From Hungatella sp. (lineage in GTDB: Bacteria; Bacillota; Clostridia; Lachnospirales; Lachnospiraceae): a DNA stretch of 44,854 bases. The position numbers and the translations under genes are program-made. The stretch is taken from positions 1 to 44,854 of the forward strand of contig JAAWHU010000023.1 in assembly GCA_022796015.1 (NCBI GenBank), in the 5' to 3' direction. Positions 33,618 through 42,711 of the stretch are shown in pieces. Each line of letters opens with the position of its first letter. Position 1 is the first letter of the stretch. The notes beneath the pieces were generated by a model, which saw only the letters and a list, made by a program, of their open reading frames with translations, ran no database searches and was not told the origin of the DNA.

Positions 33618-33659
33618 ATAAGGGGAAAATCCCGGGCCTTACCGGGATTTTCCCCTTAT
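33618..33659. terminator. Bidirectional terminator between MATE gene and tRNA-Arg
   Basis: ATAAGGGGAAAATCCCGG (33618-33635) pairs perfectly with 33642-33659 across a 6-nt loop, an 18-bp stem. On the minus strand it is followed by TATTTTTGG. It can end both the plus-strand MATE transcript and the minus-strand tRNA transcript. Confidence 0.88.
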
Positions 33660-33689
33660 CCATCTCCATAGGCGAAAACACAAAAATAA

Positions 33690-33761
33690 TGCGTCTGAGA
33701 GGAATCGAACCTCCGCACGCGGCTCCGGAGGCCACTGCTCTATCCACTGAGCTACAGACGC
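33690..33761 (-). tRNA. tRNA-Arg (anticodon CCG)
   Basis: The minus strand folds as a cloverleaf. The acceptor arms GCGTCTG and CAGACGC are followed by discriminator A. The D arm is GCTC-AGTGGATA-GAGC. The anticodon arm is GTGGC-CTCCGGA-GCCGC with anticodon CCG. The T arm is GGAGG-TTCGATT-CCTCT. It is 72 nt long and the CCA end is not encoded. It reads CGG arginine codons. Confidence 0.97.
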
Positions 33762-33770
33762 ATCATATAT

Positions 33771-33799
33771 ATAATACTATACTCCTTCCAAAGATGCAA
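33771..33799 (-). promoter_or_regulatory. Promoter for tRNA-Arg
   Basis: On the minus strand TTGCAT (33794-33799) and TATTAT (33771-33776) are 17 nt apart. This puts the transcript start only a few nt before the mature tRNA 5' end. Confidence 0.65.
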
Positions 33800-33817
33800 G
33801 CAGAAATTTAAAAATCA

Positions 33818-33846
33818 TTGCTTTTTACCCCTGCATTTGCTAGAAT
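33818..33846 (+). promoter_or_regulatory. Promoter for the queA-rluF-ligA-metA operon
   Basis: TTGCTT (33818-33823) and TAGAAT (33841-33846) are 17 nt apart, with an upstream extended TG (TGC before TAGAAT). The predicted start near 33853 leaves a leader of about 30 nt before the ATG at 33884. This excludes the longer frame that opens at 33818. Confidence 0.6.
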
Positions 33847-33883
33847 GAATAAGAGTTACCAGGTCATCAGGAGGCAGCGAAAC

Positions 33884-34729
33884 ATGGCAAATCAGAGAAG
33901 AAAGATAAAAGGGCGAAACGACGAGCATGTGCTCATAAGAATCCTGCGCTTCGCGGCGATTCCCCTTATTGTAATTATATTAATCATCATAATCTTATGT
34001 ATGGACCAGCAAGAAGAAGGCCAACAGGGACAGGCCCCGGCCATATCCTCCCAGGACGGTCAGACAGCCCCCGGAGAGCCGGATGAACCGGCAGACCCTG
34101 ATGGTACGGCTTCCCACCCGGATGCAGAGCAATCCCCGGAATCCTACAGCAGCCAAGCCCAGGAACCCCAGGCAGACAGCCAGGTCATGGAGGCAGACCC
34201 TTCCCAGTACCCTTTCCAGCAGGACGCGGTGCTGGAGCTGACCGGCCTTGTCCAGGCATACTGCGAAGCCAAGGAGGAGTGTGACCCCCAGCTTCTTGCA
34301 TGGGTGTTCGGAATCCAGGATTGGTCCGAGGAGGCCATGAATGAGGCAAAGGCCCATATGGAGCTGGTGAAGGCCAGCGTAAAAAGCTATGAGAATATTT
34401 CCTGCTACTCGATTCAAGGGCCGGAACAGGACTCCTATGTGATCTTTCCGTACTATGAGATCCGCTATCGGGAGACGGAGACGCTGATGCCGGCGTTCAG
34501 CTGGGGATACGCCAAAAAGGATGAGACCGGACGCTACTATATGGTACAGGAGACAGACGAGGCGATCAACGACTATATCAGAAAAGCCGGTGATAAGCCG
34601 GAGGTAAAGGCGGTTATGGCCCAGATCCTGGCCCGTCAGCAGGAGGCAATCGCCTCAGATGAAGTATTGCAGAAAATCTATGGAGCCTCCGGCGGATCAG
34701 AAGTCATCATCGGAGGAGTCGGAGGTTGA
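33884..34729 (+). CDS. Membrane-anchored protein of unknown function
   Basis: This protein of about 281 residues has no recognised family. A basic N-terminus ([15 protein letters not shown]) leads to one strongly hydrophobic helix at about residues 22-40 ([17 protein letters not shown]). Next comes an extracellular low-complexity linker of about 80 residues rich in Gln, Glu, Pro, Ser and Asp, then a compact domain of about 150 residues ([89 protein letters not shown]). The last part resembles an NTF2-like or secreted SH3-like fold, which is a guess. AGGAGG lies 9 nt before the ATG. It starts the operon and ends 2 nt before queA. Confidence 0.8.
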   Translation: MANQRRKIKGRNDEHVLIRILRFAAIPLIVIILIIIILCMDQQEEGQQGQAPAISSQDGQTAPGEPDEPADPDGTASHPDAEQSPESYSSQAQEPQADSQVMEADPSQYPFQQDAVLELTGLVQAYCEAKEECDPQLLAWVFGIQDWSEEAMNEAKAHMELVKASVKSYENISCYSIQGPEQDSYVIFPYYEIRYRETETLMPAFSWGYAKKDETGRYYMVQETDEAINDYIRKAGDKPEVKAVMAQILARQQEAIASDEVLQKIYGASGGSEVIIGGVGG

Positions 34730-34731
34730 AT

Positions 34732-35757
34732 ATGAATGTGTCGGAATTTAATTTTGAACTGCCCCAGGAGCTGATCGCCCAGGATCCTTTGGAGGATCGG
34801 GCCTCTTCCAGGCTTCTGGTGTTAAATAAGGCTACGGGAGCCGTGGAACACAAAGGGTTTCGGGAACTTCCCTCCTATCTTCGCAGGGGAGACTGTCTGG
34901 TGATCAATGACACCAAGGTTATCCCTGCCAGGTTATACGGTGTAAAGGAGGATACCAATGCCAAGATCGAAGTCCTTCTGTTAAAGAGAAAAGAACATGA
35001 TATATGGGAAACTCTGGTGAAGCCGGGCAAAAAAGCAAAGCCAGGAACCAGAATCTCCTTTGGGGATGGACTCTTAACCGGAACCGTCACCCATGTGGTG
35101 GAGGAAGGCAACCGCCTTATCCAGTTTTCCTATGAGGGAATCTTTGAAGAGATCCTGGACCGTCTGGGACAGATGCCCCTGCCCCCCTATATTACCCATG
35201 AGCTGGAGGATAAGAACCGGTATCAGACCGTATACGCCAGACATGATGGGTCTGCAGCGGCGCCTACGGCAGGTCTGCATTTTACCAACGAGCTTTTACA
35301 GGAGATTGAGGATATGGGGGTAACCATAGCCCATGTAACCCTTCATGTGGGGCTGGGCACGTTCCGTCCCGTAAAAGCGGAGAACATACTGGATCATCAC
35401 ATGCACTCAGAATTTTATATGGTGGAGGAGGAAGAGGCCAGGAAGATCAACGATGCCAAGAAAAGCGGGGGACGGATCATCTGTGTGGGAACCACCAGCT
35501 GCCGCACCTTGGAATCCGCTGCCGGGGAGGATGGCTTTTTAAAGGCGGGAAGCGGCTGGACGGATATTTTCATCTATCCAGGTTACCGATTTAAAATACT
35601 GGACTGCCTGGTTACGAACTTCCATCTTCCGGAATCCACCCTGGTCATGCTGGTATCGGCTCTGGCAGGCAGAGACCATGTGCTCAATGCTTACGAGGAA
35701 GCCATTAGGCAGAGGTATCGTTTCTTCAGCTTCGGGGATGCCATGTTGATTCATTAG
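34732..35757 (+). CDS. queA: tRNA preQ1(34) S-adenosylmethionine ribosyltransferase-isomerase QueA
   Basis: This 341-residue enzyme transfers and isomerises the ribosyl part of SAM onto preQ1 at the wobble position of tRNAs with GUN anticodons, giving epoxyqueuosine. Conserved parts are present: [106 protein letters not shown] and [28 protein letters not shown]. Full length is normal for the family. A TTG at 34726 is in frame, but GGAGG lies 6 nt before the ATG at 34732. No other queuosine genes (tgt, queG/queH) are in view. Confidence 0.97.
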   Translation: MNVSEFNFELPQELIAQDPLEDRASSRLLVLNKATGAVEHKGFRELPSYLRRGDCLVINDTKVIPARLYGVKEDTNAKIEVLLLKRKEHDIWETLVKPGKKAKPGTRISFGDGLLTGTVTHVVEEGNRLIQFSYEGIFEEILDRLGQMPLPPYITHELEDKNRYQTVYARHDGSAAAPTAGLHFTNELLQEIEDMGVTIAHVTLHVGLGTFRPVKAENILDHHMHSEFYMVEEEEARKINDAKKSGGRIICVGTTSCRTLESAAGEDGFLKAGSGWTDIFIYPGYRFKILDCLVTNFHLPESTLVMLVSALAGRDHVLNAYEEAIRQRYRFFSFGDAMLIH

Positions 35758-35793
35758 AATATCCCCTCCGTGAACAAGAGGAGAATATAAAAT

Positions 35794-36579
35794 ATGGAAG
35801 AAATCCGTTTGAACAAATACTTAAGCCAGATGGGAATCTGCTCCAGAAGAGAGGCGGACCGGCTCATAGAGTCGGGAAATGTCCTGGTAGATGGACAGAA
35901 GGCTTTTATGGGAATGAAAATCCGGGAGAATCAGCGTGTAACCTGTAACGGCAGATGGGTGGGACAGACTGACCCAGAGCATACATCCGGCGCCGCCAGA
36001 CCAAAGGCGGTGCTTTTGGCTGTCAATAAGCCGAAAGGGGTGGTGTGTACCACCTCAGATAAGGACCGGGCTTTAAATATTGTTCAGATGGTGGATTACC
36101 CTGTCCGGGTATACCCTGTGGGACGTTTGGACAAAGACTCGGAAGGCCTTATTTTCCTGACTAATCAGGGTGAGCTGGTGAATAAGATTATGAGAGGGGC
36201 CGCAGGGCACGAAAAGGAATATGTGGTTCTCATCGACCGCCCTGTCACCCATGACTTTGCCAAGAAAATGGAGGCAGGCATCTATCTAAAGGAGCTTGAT
36301 GTGACCACAAGGCCCTGCCGAGTCTTTCGCTCTGGGGAGAGGGAATTTCATATTATCCTGACTCAGGGGCTGAACCGGCAGATCCGCCGCATGTGTGAGA
36401 CATTGGGCTGCCACGTAAAAAACCTGAAACGAATCCGCATTATGAATGTAACTTTGGGAAGCTTAAAAGCAGGAGCATTCCGCAAGGTAACCCCAAAAGA
36501 GCAGGAAGTCCTGTACCGGCTCCTTGAGGGCCCGGCAGGGAAAGGAGAAGCATCATGGAAGAAAAACTTGGAAGAATGA
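35794..36579 (+). CDS. rluF: 23S rRNA pseudouridine synthase, RluF-like
   Basis: This 261-residue RsuA/RluB/E/F family enzyme isomerises a uridine in 23S rRNA. An N-terminal S4 RNA-binding domain (IRLNKYLSQMGICSRREADRLIESGNVLVDGQ) precedes the catalytic domain with VGRLDKDSEGLIFLTNQGELVNKIMRG, in which Asp113 is the nucleophile, and GLNRQIRRMCETLGCHVKNLKRIRI. The DKDSEGLIFLTN and GHEKEYVV stretches match RluF better than RluB, but the exact target (2604 versus 2605) is inferred. It sits 36 nt after queA and overlaps ligA by 25 nt. Confidence 0.92.
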   Translation: MEEIRLNKYLSQMGICSRREADRLIESGNVLVDGQKAFMGMKIRENQRVTCNGRWVGQTDPEHTSGAARPKAVLLAVNKPKGVVCTTSDKDRALNIVQMVDYPVRVYPVGRLDKDSEGLIFLTNQGELVNKIMRGAAGHEKEYVVLIDRPVTHDFAKKMEAGIYLKELDVTTRPCRVFRSGEREFHIILTQGLNRQIRRMCETLGCHVKNLKRIRIMNVTLGSLKAGAFRKVTPKEQEVLYRLLEGPAGKGEASWKKNLEE

Positions 36580-38528
36580 AGGAGCTCACGGCCCTGCTGT
36601 CCCAGGCGGCCAAGGCCTACTACCAGGAGAGCCGTGAGATCATGAGCAATTTTGAATATGACAGGCTTTACGATGAGCTGTCTAGCCTGGAGCAGGATAC
36701 AGGCATGGTGATGTCAGGAAGCCCTACTCAAAAAGTAGGTTACGAGGTTTTAAGCGAGCTTCCCAAGGAGGCCCACCCGTCCCCTATGCTTTCTCTGGAT
36801 AAGACAAAGGATGTGGAGGCTTTAAAAGAATGGCTTGGAGATCAGAAAGGTCTTCTCTCCTGGAAGTTAGATGGCCTTACCATCGTTCTGACCTATATGG
36901 GCGGAGCTCTTGTAAAGGCAGTAACCCGGGGAAACGGGGAGATCGGAGAGGTTATTACCAGCAACGCCCGGGTATTTGAGAACGTGCCCTTAAAGATCCC
37001 TTACACCGGCACTCTGATCCTGCGCGGGGAGGCCGTGATCAAATATTCTGATTTTGAAAAAATGAATGAGGAAATAGAGGATGCAGACGCCAGATATAAG
37101 AACCCAAGAAATCTGTGCTCCGGTTCCGTGCGCCAGTTAAACAACCAGATCACGGCCCAGAGGCATGTCAATTTTCTGGCATTCGGCCTGGTGCAGGCGG
37201 ATGGCATTGATTTTAACAATTCCCGGGCCAGCCAGTTTTTGTGGCTGAAGTCTCTTGGATTTGATGTTGTGGAGTATAAGGCTGTGACTGTAGACAATAT
37301 GGAAAATACAGTGGCATACTTTGCCCAGGCAGTGGAACGCTATGATATGCCTTCAGACGGGCTGGTGCTGATCTTTGATGATATCGCCTACGGAGAGTCT
37401 TTGGGAAGGACGGCCAAATTCCCCCGCAATTCTATAGCCTTTAAGTGGGCCGACGAGCTTCGTGAGACAACGCTCTCTTATATTGAATGGAGCCCTTCTC
37501 GGACAGGTCTCATTAATCCTGTGGCCGTATTTGAGCCGGTGGAACTGGAGGGAACCACAGTCAGCCGGGCCAGCGTCCACAATATCAGCATTATGGAGTC
37601 TTTGGAATTGGGAATAGGGGACACCATCACCGTGTACAAGGCCAACATGATTATCCCTCAGATCGCTGACAACCTGACGAAAAGCGGAGTAAACGGCATT
37701 CCTGACACCTGCCCGGTGTGCGGCGGCCCCACTCAGATCCGCCAGGTCAATGATGTGAAATCTCTCTACTGCACCAACCCTGACTGCCAGGCCAAGAAGA
37801 TCAAGGGCTTCACCCTTTTTGTAAGCCGGGATGCCCTGAATATCGATGGTCTCTCGGAAGCTACCCTGGAAAAATTCATCGGCTCCGGGTTTATCAAGGA
37901 GCTTGCAGATATTTTCCGCTTGGAGCAGCACAAAGCTGCCATTGTGGAGATGGAGGGATTCGGCCAGAAATCCTATGACAATCTGATGCAGGCTATCCGC
38001 AACGCCTCCCACACCACCCTGATTCGTCTGGTATACGGCCTGGGCGTGGCGGGAATCGGTCTTGCCAACGCCAAGATGCTGTGCCGTCATTTCCACTATG
38101 ATTTTGATGCCATGCGCCATGCCGGCCCTGAGGCTCTCACGGAGGTGGATGGCATCGGGCAGGTTCTGGCTGAAGCCTGGTGCGCCTACTTTGCCCAGGA
38201 AAAAAATCAGGAGATGGTGGACCGCCTTCTGGCCTGCCTCACCATAGAACCGCCTGAGGAGGAGGATGAATCCGGGGAATTTGCCGGAATGACCTTTGTG
38301 ATCACCGGCTCTGTGGAACGGTTTAAAAACCGCAAGGAACTGCAGAATCTCATTGAATCAAAGGGAGGCAAGGCCACTGGTTCCGTAACCTCCAAAACCA
38401 CCTACCTGATCAACAACAATGTAAATTCCGCATCATCAAAGAACAAGAAAGCCAGGGAGCTTGGCATCCCCATTTTGTCGGAGGATGATTTTGTTAAGCT
38501 TCTGGAAGGAGAATACCATGCCCATTAA
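36555..38528 (+). CDS. ligA: NAD-dependent DNA ligase LigA (divergent type)
   Basis: This 657-residue ligase seals nicks in replication and repair using NAD. Domains in order: Ia (LTALLSQAAKAYYQ, SNFEYDRLYDELSSLE), adenylation domain with Lys104 in SWKLDG, OB fold (SPSRTGLINPVAVFEPVELEGTTVSRASVHN), a four-cysteine zinc finger (CPVCGG and CTNPDC), a helix-hairpin-helix region (GIGLANAKML, VDGIGQVLA), and a C-terminal BRCT domain (FAGMTFVITGSVERFKNRKELQNLIESKGGKATGSVTSKTTYLI). It departs from canonical LigA at several active-site-flanking places, for example SWK rather than ExK. The start overlaps rluF, with AAGGAG upstream. The 3' end overlaps metA by 11 nt. Confidence 0.95.
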   Translation: MEEKLGRMKELTALLSQAAKAYYQESREIMSNFEYDRLYDELSSLEQDTGMVMSGSPTQKVGYEVLSELPKEAHPSPMLSLDKTKDVEALKEWLGDQKGLLSWKLDGLTIVLTYMGGALVKAVTRGNGEIGEVITSNARVFENVPLKIPYTGTLILRGEAVIKYSDFEKMNEEIEDADARYKNPRNLCSGSVRQLNNQITAQRHVNFLAFGLVQADGIDFNNSRASQFLWLKSLGFDVVEYKAVTVDNMENTVAYFAQAVERYDMPSDGLVLIFDDIAYGESLGRTAKFPRNSIAFKWADELRETTLSYIEWSPSRTGLINPVAVFEPVELEGTTVSRASVHNISIMESLELGIGDTITVYKANMIIPQIADNLTKSGVNGIPDTCPVCGGPTQIRQVNDVKSLYCTNPDCQAKKIKGFTLFVSRDALNIDGLSEATLEKFIGSGFIKELADIFRLEQHKAAIVEMEGFGQKSYDNLMQAIRNASHTTLIRLVYGLGVAGIGLANAKMLCRHFHYDFDAMRHAGPEALTEVDGIGQVLAEAWCAYFAQEKNQEMVDRLLACLTIEPPEEEDESGEFAGMTFVITGSVERFKNRKELQNLIESKGGKATGSVTSKTTYLINNNVNSASSKNKKARELGIPILSEDDFVKLLEGEYHAH

Positions 38529-39435
38529 AATTCAAAAAGACCTGCCTGCAAAGACCGTGCTGGAATCGGAAAATATTTTCGTCATGGATGAAGACCGGGC
38601 CTTAAGTCAGGATATCCGCCCTCTTGAAATCCTGATCTTAAATCTCATGCCTATTAAGGAGGATACGGAAACCCAGCTCCTTCGGGCTTTGTCCAACACT
38701 CCCCTCCAGATCGACTGCACCTTTCTCATGCTCTCCACCCATGAGTCCAAGAACACCTCGGCCAGTCATCTGAACAAATTTTATGTGCCGTTCTCCGATA
38801 TCCGCATGAATAAATATGATGGTATGATTATCACCGGCGCTCCCGTGGAAATGCTTTCTTTTGAAGAGGTCAACTACTGGGAGGAGCTGTCCATGATTAT
38901 GGAGTGGACCAAAACCCATGTAACCTCCACCCTTCACATCTGCTGGGGCGCCCAGGCCGGCCTGTATTACCATTTCGGGATTCCCAAATACAAGCGGGAG
39001 CAAAAGCTCTCCGGCATCTACAGCCACAGGGTCCTGGACCGGAAGGTTCCTTTGGTAAGAGGCCTTGACGACTACATTATGGCCCCCCACTCCCGGTATA
39101 CGGAAGTGCACAAAAGTGATGTGGCAGAACACAAGGAACTTCAGATCCTGTCGGAATCCAAGGAGGCGGGACTGTTCTTAATCATGAAAAAGGATGGAAG
39201 CCAGATCTTCATTCAGGGACATCCGGAGTATGACCGCATGACCTTAAACAACGAGTATCACAGGGATGTGGCAAAAGGCCTGAATCCCAAGATCCCCTGC
39301 AATTACTATGAGGACAATGACCCGTTCTCCATGCCTGTCCTGTGCTGGCGCAATATGTCCAATACTTTGTACAGCAACTGGCTGAATTACTATGTGTATC
39401 AGGAGACGCCTTACGATCTGTATGGGGGGAGATGA
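38518..39435 (+). CDS. metA: Homoserine O-acetyltransferase, MetA family
   Basis: This 305-residue enzyme acylates L-homoserine at the start of methionine synthesis. The catalytic Cys142 is in HICWGAQAG, and the His/Glu pair lies in QGHPEYDR near residue 235. Residue 111 is glutamate (GAPVE). In this family Glu111 goes with acetyl-CoA use and Gly111 with succinyl-CoA, so acetyltransferase activity is inferred despite the gene name. The start at 38518 follows GGAAGGAG by 6 nt; a longer frame from 38461 lies within ligA and is not used. It is the last gene of the operon and is followed by a hairpin at 39460-39492. Confidence 0.96.
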   Translation: MPIKIQKDLPAKTVLESENIFVMDEDRALSQDIRPLEILILNLMPIKEDTETQLLRALSNTPLQIDCTFLMLSTHESKNTSASHLNKFYVPFSDIRMNKYDGMIITGAPVEMLSFEEVNYWEELSMIMEWTKTHVTSTLHICWGAQAGLYYHFGIPKYKREQKLSGIYSHRVLDRKVPLVRGLDDYIMAPHSRYTEVHKSDVAEHKELQILSESKEAGLFLIMKKDGSQIFIQGHPEYDRMTLNNEYHRDVAKGLNPKIPCNYYEDNDPFSMPVLCWRNMSNTLYSNWLNYYVYQETPYDLYGGR

Positions 39436-39459
39436 AGGACTTTTTGATCAGGTTTGGCA

Positions 39460-39492
39460 GGGGAGGCCTGTCCGGGAAGGACGGACCTCCCC
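39460..39492 (+). terminator. Hairpin after metA
   Basis: GGGGAGGCCTGTCC (39460-39473) pairs with GGACGGACCTCCCC (39479-39492) with two mismatches and a 5-nt loop. It lies 25 nt past the metA stop. The following CGCATTGTCTT is only weakly U-rich. Confidence 0.55.
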
Positions 39493-39551
39493 CGCATTGT
39501 CTTATCTATATTCCACATAAACCCTTTCCGGATTTTGTGCATTTTTTCTCT

Positions 39552-39580
39552 TTGCAAAATACCCCTTCCTCCGCTATAAT
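39552..39580 (+). promoter_or_regulatory. Promoter for the DUF5688 gene
   Basis: TTGCAA (39552-39557) and a perfect TATAAT (39575-39580) are 17 nt apart. They leave a leader of about 120 nt before the ATG at 39709, in which I see no strong structure. Confidence 0.65.
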
Positions 39581-39708
39581 AAAGACACCGTTTTCCGGTA
39601 TTCTGTGTTTCCAAGGCTGATGATCGGCCAGATGCCCACATGCAACAGACTTTGTAGGGTATTATATTCTTGTGCACAGTCTGCATAATCCAAAAAGGAG
39701 GTATACAT

Positions 39709-40659
39709 ATGGTATACGAAACGTTTCAAACAAAGGTAACCGACGCTTTGCAGTCACAGCTGGGAGAGCATTACAAACTGATGCTCCACAAGGTTCCCAA
39801 GAACAACGGTATGGTTCTGGATGGCCTCTCTATTATGAAAAAAAACAACGGCCCTTCCCCTACCATCTATCTTAACAGCTATTATGAGCGGTACCTGGAA
39901 GGAATCCCTTTTGCCTCTATTGTCAAGGAAATTCTTCAGATCTATGAGGAAAACTCATCTTTTGTTTATCCGGATTTTTCCATTCTCAATGATTTTTCCC
40001 TGTTAAAAGAAAAGGTAGTTTACAAATTGATCCACACTGCGTCCAACGAAGACCTGCTTTCCGACATGCCCCACATTGCCTATCTGGATCTCTCCATTGT
40101 CTTCTATCTGTTCCTGGAGAAAAATGAATATGGTCAGATGACTGCCCTGATTCACAATGACCACATGAAAACCTGGAACACCAGCCTTGAAGAACTGTAT
40201 CATCTTGCCTCCGTCAACACCCCAAGACTTTTGCCGCCGGAGCTGAAAAGCATGTCCGAGGTGATGAAATCCATCGCCAAAGAGCATTTGGGCAGGGATT
40301 ACCGCGAAGAATTTATTGACGACCTGCTGTCCGCCCCTGTGGTCTCCCCGCTCTATGTTCTCACCAACTCCTCCGGTATCTGCGGCGCCTGCGCCATCCT
40401 TTACCCCGATAAACTGAAAAACTTCGCCGACCTATTGGAAAAAGATCTGGTGATCCTTCCCTCCAGCATCCACGAAGTTTTACTGATTCCCTATGAAGAC
40501 AAGCTTTCCTTTGACCAGCTTACAGAAATGGTCTCCCACATCAACCGGGCAGAGGTTCCTGTGGAGGACCGCTTATCCGACCAGGTCTATTATTATTCCA
40601 GGACTCTTGGCAGCGTCACCTTTGCCGGAACTGTCAGCCCATCCCACTTGGCCTCCTGA
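39709..40659 (+). CDS. DUF5688 family protein
   Basis: This predicted cytoplasmic protein of 316 residues has unknown function. It resembles the DUF5688 family found mainly in Lachnospiraceae, often in several copies per genome. The characteristic N-terminal part is KVPKNNGMVLDGLSIMKKNNGPSPTIYLNSYYERYLEGIPFASIVKEI. The middle and C-terminal regions (MPHIAYLDLSIVFYLFLEKN, LYVLTNSSGICGACAILYPDKLKNFADLLEKDLVILPSSIHEVLLIP) also fit my recollection of the family. It has no signal peptide or membrane segment. AAAGGAGG lies 7 nt before the ATG. The gene is monocistronic with its own promoter and converges on feoB with a 21-nt gap. Confidence 0.82.
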   Translation: MVYETFQTKVTDALQSQLGEHYKLMLHKVPKNNGMVLDGLSIMKKNNGPSPTIYLNSYYERYLEGIPFASIVKEILQIYEENSSFVYPDFSILNDFSLLKEKVVYKLIHTASNEDLLSDMPHIAYLDLSIVFYLFLEKNEYGQMTALIHNDHMKTWNTSLEELYHLASVNTPRLLPPELKSMSEVMKSIAKEHLGRDYREEFIDDLLSAPVVSPLYVLTNSSGICGACAILYPDKLKNFADLLEKDLVILPSSIHEVLLIPYEDKLSFDQLTEMVSHINRAEVPVEDRLSDQVYYYSRTLGSVTFAGTVSPSHLAS

Positions 40660-40680
40660 TTCCATCTGTTCCTCTGTCCA

Positions 40681-42711
40681 TCATCCCAGAAATATGGTTC
40701 CTGCCTGGTACACAAGAACCGACATCCCCCAGGCCATAAGTATCTGGAACCCTACCATCGCAGCAGTCCATGGAAGGGACCTTGTCTCCCGTTTAATGGT
40801 GGCAATGGCGGCCACACAGGGAGAATATAAAAGACAGAAGATCATAAGGGCATAGGCGTTGACTGCCCCGAAGCCTTGTATGGCCAAAATCTGTGACAGC
40901 TCCATCATACCGGCAGCGGAATTAATATTGTTGATTCCATAAAGCACCGAAAAACTGGACACTACCACTTCCTTGGCGGATAGTCCCGAGATCAGCGCCA
41001 CTGCAATCTGCCAGCTTCCAAGGCCTGCCGGCTTCAGCACCGGAACCAGGAAGCGCCCGATCATTGCGGCATAGCTTCCCGACACATCCTCAACCATTCC
41101 CCCGGGCCCTATGTTCAGCACAAACCACAGCGCAATGGAAGCTATAAAAATAGTGGTTCCTGCTTTTGTCAGATAATCCTCAACCTTCTCCCACACATAG
41201 ATGGCCACAGTCCGTCCATTGGGTGTCTTGTATTCGGGAAGTTCGATCAGCAGCGCATCATCCTCCTCCTCCCCTCCCGCACCTTTATGCACCACATACG
41301 CCACGCCGATGGCTACCAGAAGCCCGATCAGATACAAGGAATATGCCACCAAAAGAGCGTGTTCCCTAAAAAACATGTGGGCAAACAGAACATAGATAGG
41401 AAGCCTGGCAGAGCAGGACATAAAGGGGGTGATGAGGATTGTCCGCCTCCGGTCTCTGTCTGTAGCCAGGGCCCTTGTGGCCATAACCGCCGGTACCGTA
41501 CAGCCGAATCCAAGAAGCATGGGAAGAAATGCCTTCCCGGAAAGTCCCACCTTGCTCATGGTCTCATTCATCACATAGGCCACTCTCGCCATGTATCCGC
41601 TGTCCTCCAAAAAGGCCAGAGCCAGAAAGAGAATGAAAATATTGGGCAGAAAGGTAAGGATCCCGCCGACTCCCGCCACGATTCCATCTACCAGAAGGGA
41701 GATCAGCCAGGGAGAAGCTCCCAAAGCCTTAAGGCCCGCCAAAAATCCCTGTGAAAAATAATCCAAACCGGTCTCAAAATATCCTTTGAGAAAGTCGCCC
41801 ACCGTAAAGGTCAAAAAGAACACCAATGCCATAATGCCGAGAAAAACAGGAATCCCCCACACCGGATGAGTGAGAAGCTCATCAATCCGATCCGTCATGG
41901 CCGCCTGTCTTTCCTTGTTAAACAGGCATTCGTGAATGATTTCTTCTATGTAATCATATTTTTCATTGATAATATCCTTTTCATAGGAGTAGTCCACAAT
42001 GCCTGTAAGGTTAAGGGGGTGATCCTTGTTGACCTCCTCGTCATATTCCAGCATCTTGATGGCATGCCACCGCAAATTGTCCATATTACCGTACCGGTTC
42101 CTCAAGGCGGCTTCCACCTGACCGATCTTAGTCTCCATCTGAGGCGCATAACGGACCACGACTCCCTGGGGCCCTTCCTCATAGTGATGAACCACGGCAT
42201 GCATAAGAACATCCAGCCCGCTGCGTTTTCTTGCAGACACAGGCACCACAGGAATATGGCCCAGCAGCTCCGGAAGACGGTGAAGATCAATCTCCATCCC
42301 CCTCTCCTCCACAATATCCATCATGTTGAGAGCCAGAATAACCGGTTTCTTCAATTCCAAAAGCTGCAGGGTCAGGTACAGATTTCTCTCTAAGGAGGAG
42401 GCATCCACCACATTGATGATTACATCCACTTCTTCATCCTCAATGCACTTTCTGGTGACAATCTCCTCGATGGTGTAGGAAGTGAGGCTGTAAATCCCCG
42501 GCGTGTCGATGACCCTGATGGGACGGCCCTCATAGCTGGTCTCCCCCTCCACCTTTTCCACCGTAACCCCGGGCCAGTTAGCCACTTTTAGCTTGGCGCC
42601 TGTAAATGCATTAAACAGTGTGGTCTTGCCGCAGTTTGGATTGCCCACAAATCCTACGGTGATGGGGCTGTTATCCTTAAGGCCCTGCCTCTTAAGCTCT
42701 CTTTGCATCAT
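40681..42711 (-). CDS. feoB: Ferrous iron transport protein B FeoB
   Basis: This protein of about 676 residues imports Fe2+ across the membrane. The N-terminal G domain has G1 GNPNCGKT (residues 23-30), G2 region NWPGVTVEKVEG, G3 DTPG and G4 NMMD, followed by the helical GDI-type domain. The C-terminal membrane part has two Gate motifs with conserved cysteines (GFGCTVPAVMATRAL and FMSCSARLPIYVLFA; SPCVAAIATIKRE) and about nine helices. AGGAGG lies 6 nt before the ATG at 42711. An in-frame start at 42738 has no ribosome site of this quality. The gene overlaps feoA by 20 nt. No feoC follows. Confidence 0.96.
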   Translation of the reverse strand: MMQRELKRQGLKDNSPITVGFVGNPNCGKTTLFNAFTGAKLKVANWPGVTVEKVEGETSYEGRPIRVIDTPGIYSLTSYTIEEIVTRKCIEDEEVDVIINVVDASSLERNLYLTLQLLELKKPVILALNMMDIVEERGMEIDLHRLPELLGHIPVVPVSARKRSGLDVLMHAVVHHYEEGPQGVVVRYAPQMETKIGQVEAALRNRYGNMDNLRWHAIKMLEYDEEVNKDHPLNLTGIVDYSYEKDIINEKYDYIEEIIHECLFNKERQAAMTDRIDELLTHPVWGIPVFLGIMALVFFLTFTVGDFLKGYFETGLDYFSQGFLAGLKALGASPWLISLLVDGIVAGVGGILTFLPNIFILFLALAFLEDSGYMARVAYVMNETMSKVGLSGKAFLPMLLGFGCTVPAVMATRALATDRDRRRTILITPFMSCSARLPIYVLFAHMFFREHALLVAYSLYLIGLLVAIGVAYVVHKGAGGEEEDDALLIELPEYKTPNGRTVAIYVWEKVEDYLTKAGTTIFIASIALWFVLNIGPGGMVEDVSGSYAAMIGRFLVPVLKPAGLGSWQIAVALISGLSAKEVVVSSFSVLYGINNINSAAGMMELSQILAIQGFGAVNAYALMIFCLLYSPCVAAIATIKRETRSLPWTAAMVGFQILMAWGMSVLVYQAGTIFLG

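Noticed and set aside
33690..33761. tRNA-Arg as an attachment site for an integrated element
   Set aside because: There is no integrase gene and no direct repeat of the tRNA 3' end within the window; the flanks are ordinary genes.
37353..38120. 255-codon minus-strand frame inside ligA
   Set aside because: It lies wholly antisense to conserved LigA domains and shows no motif or start signal.
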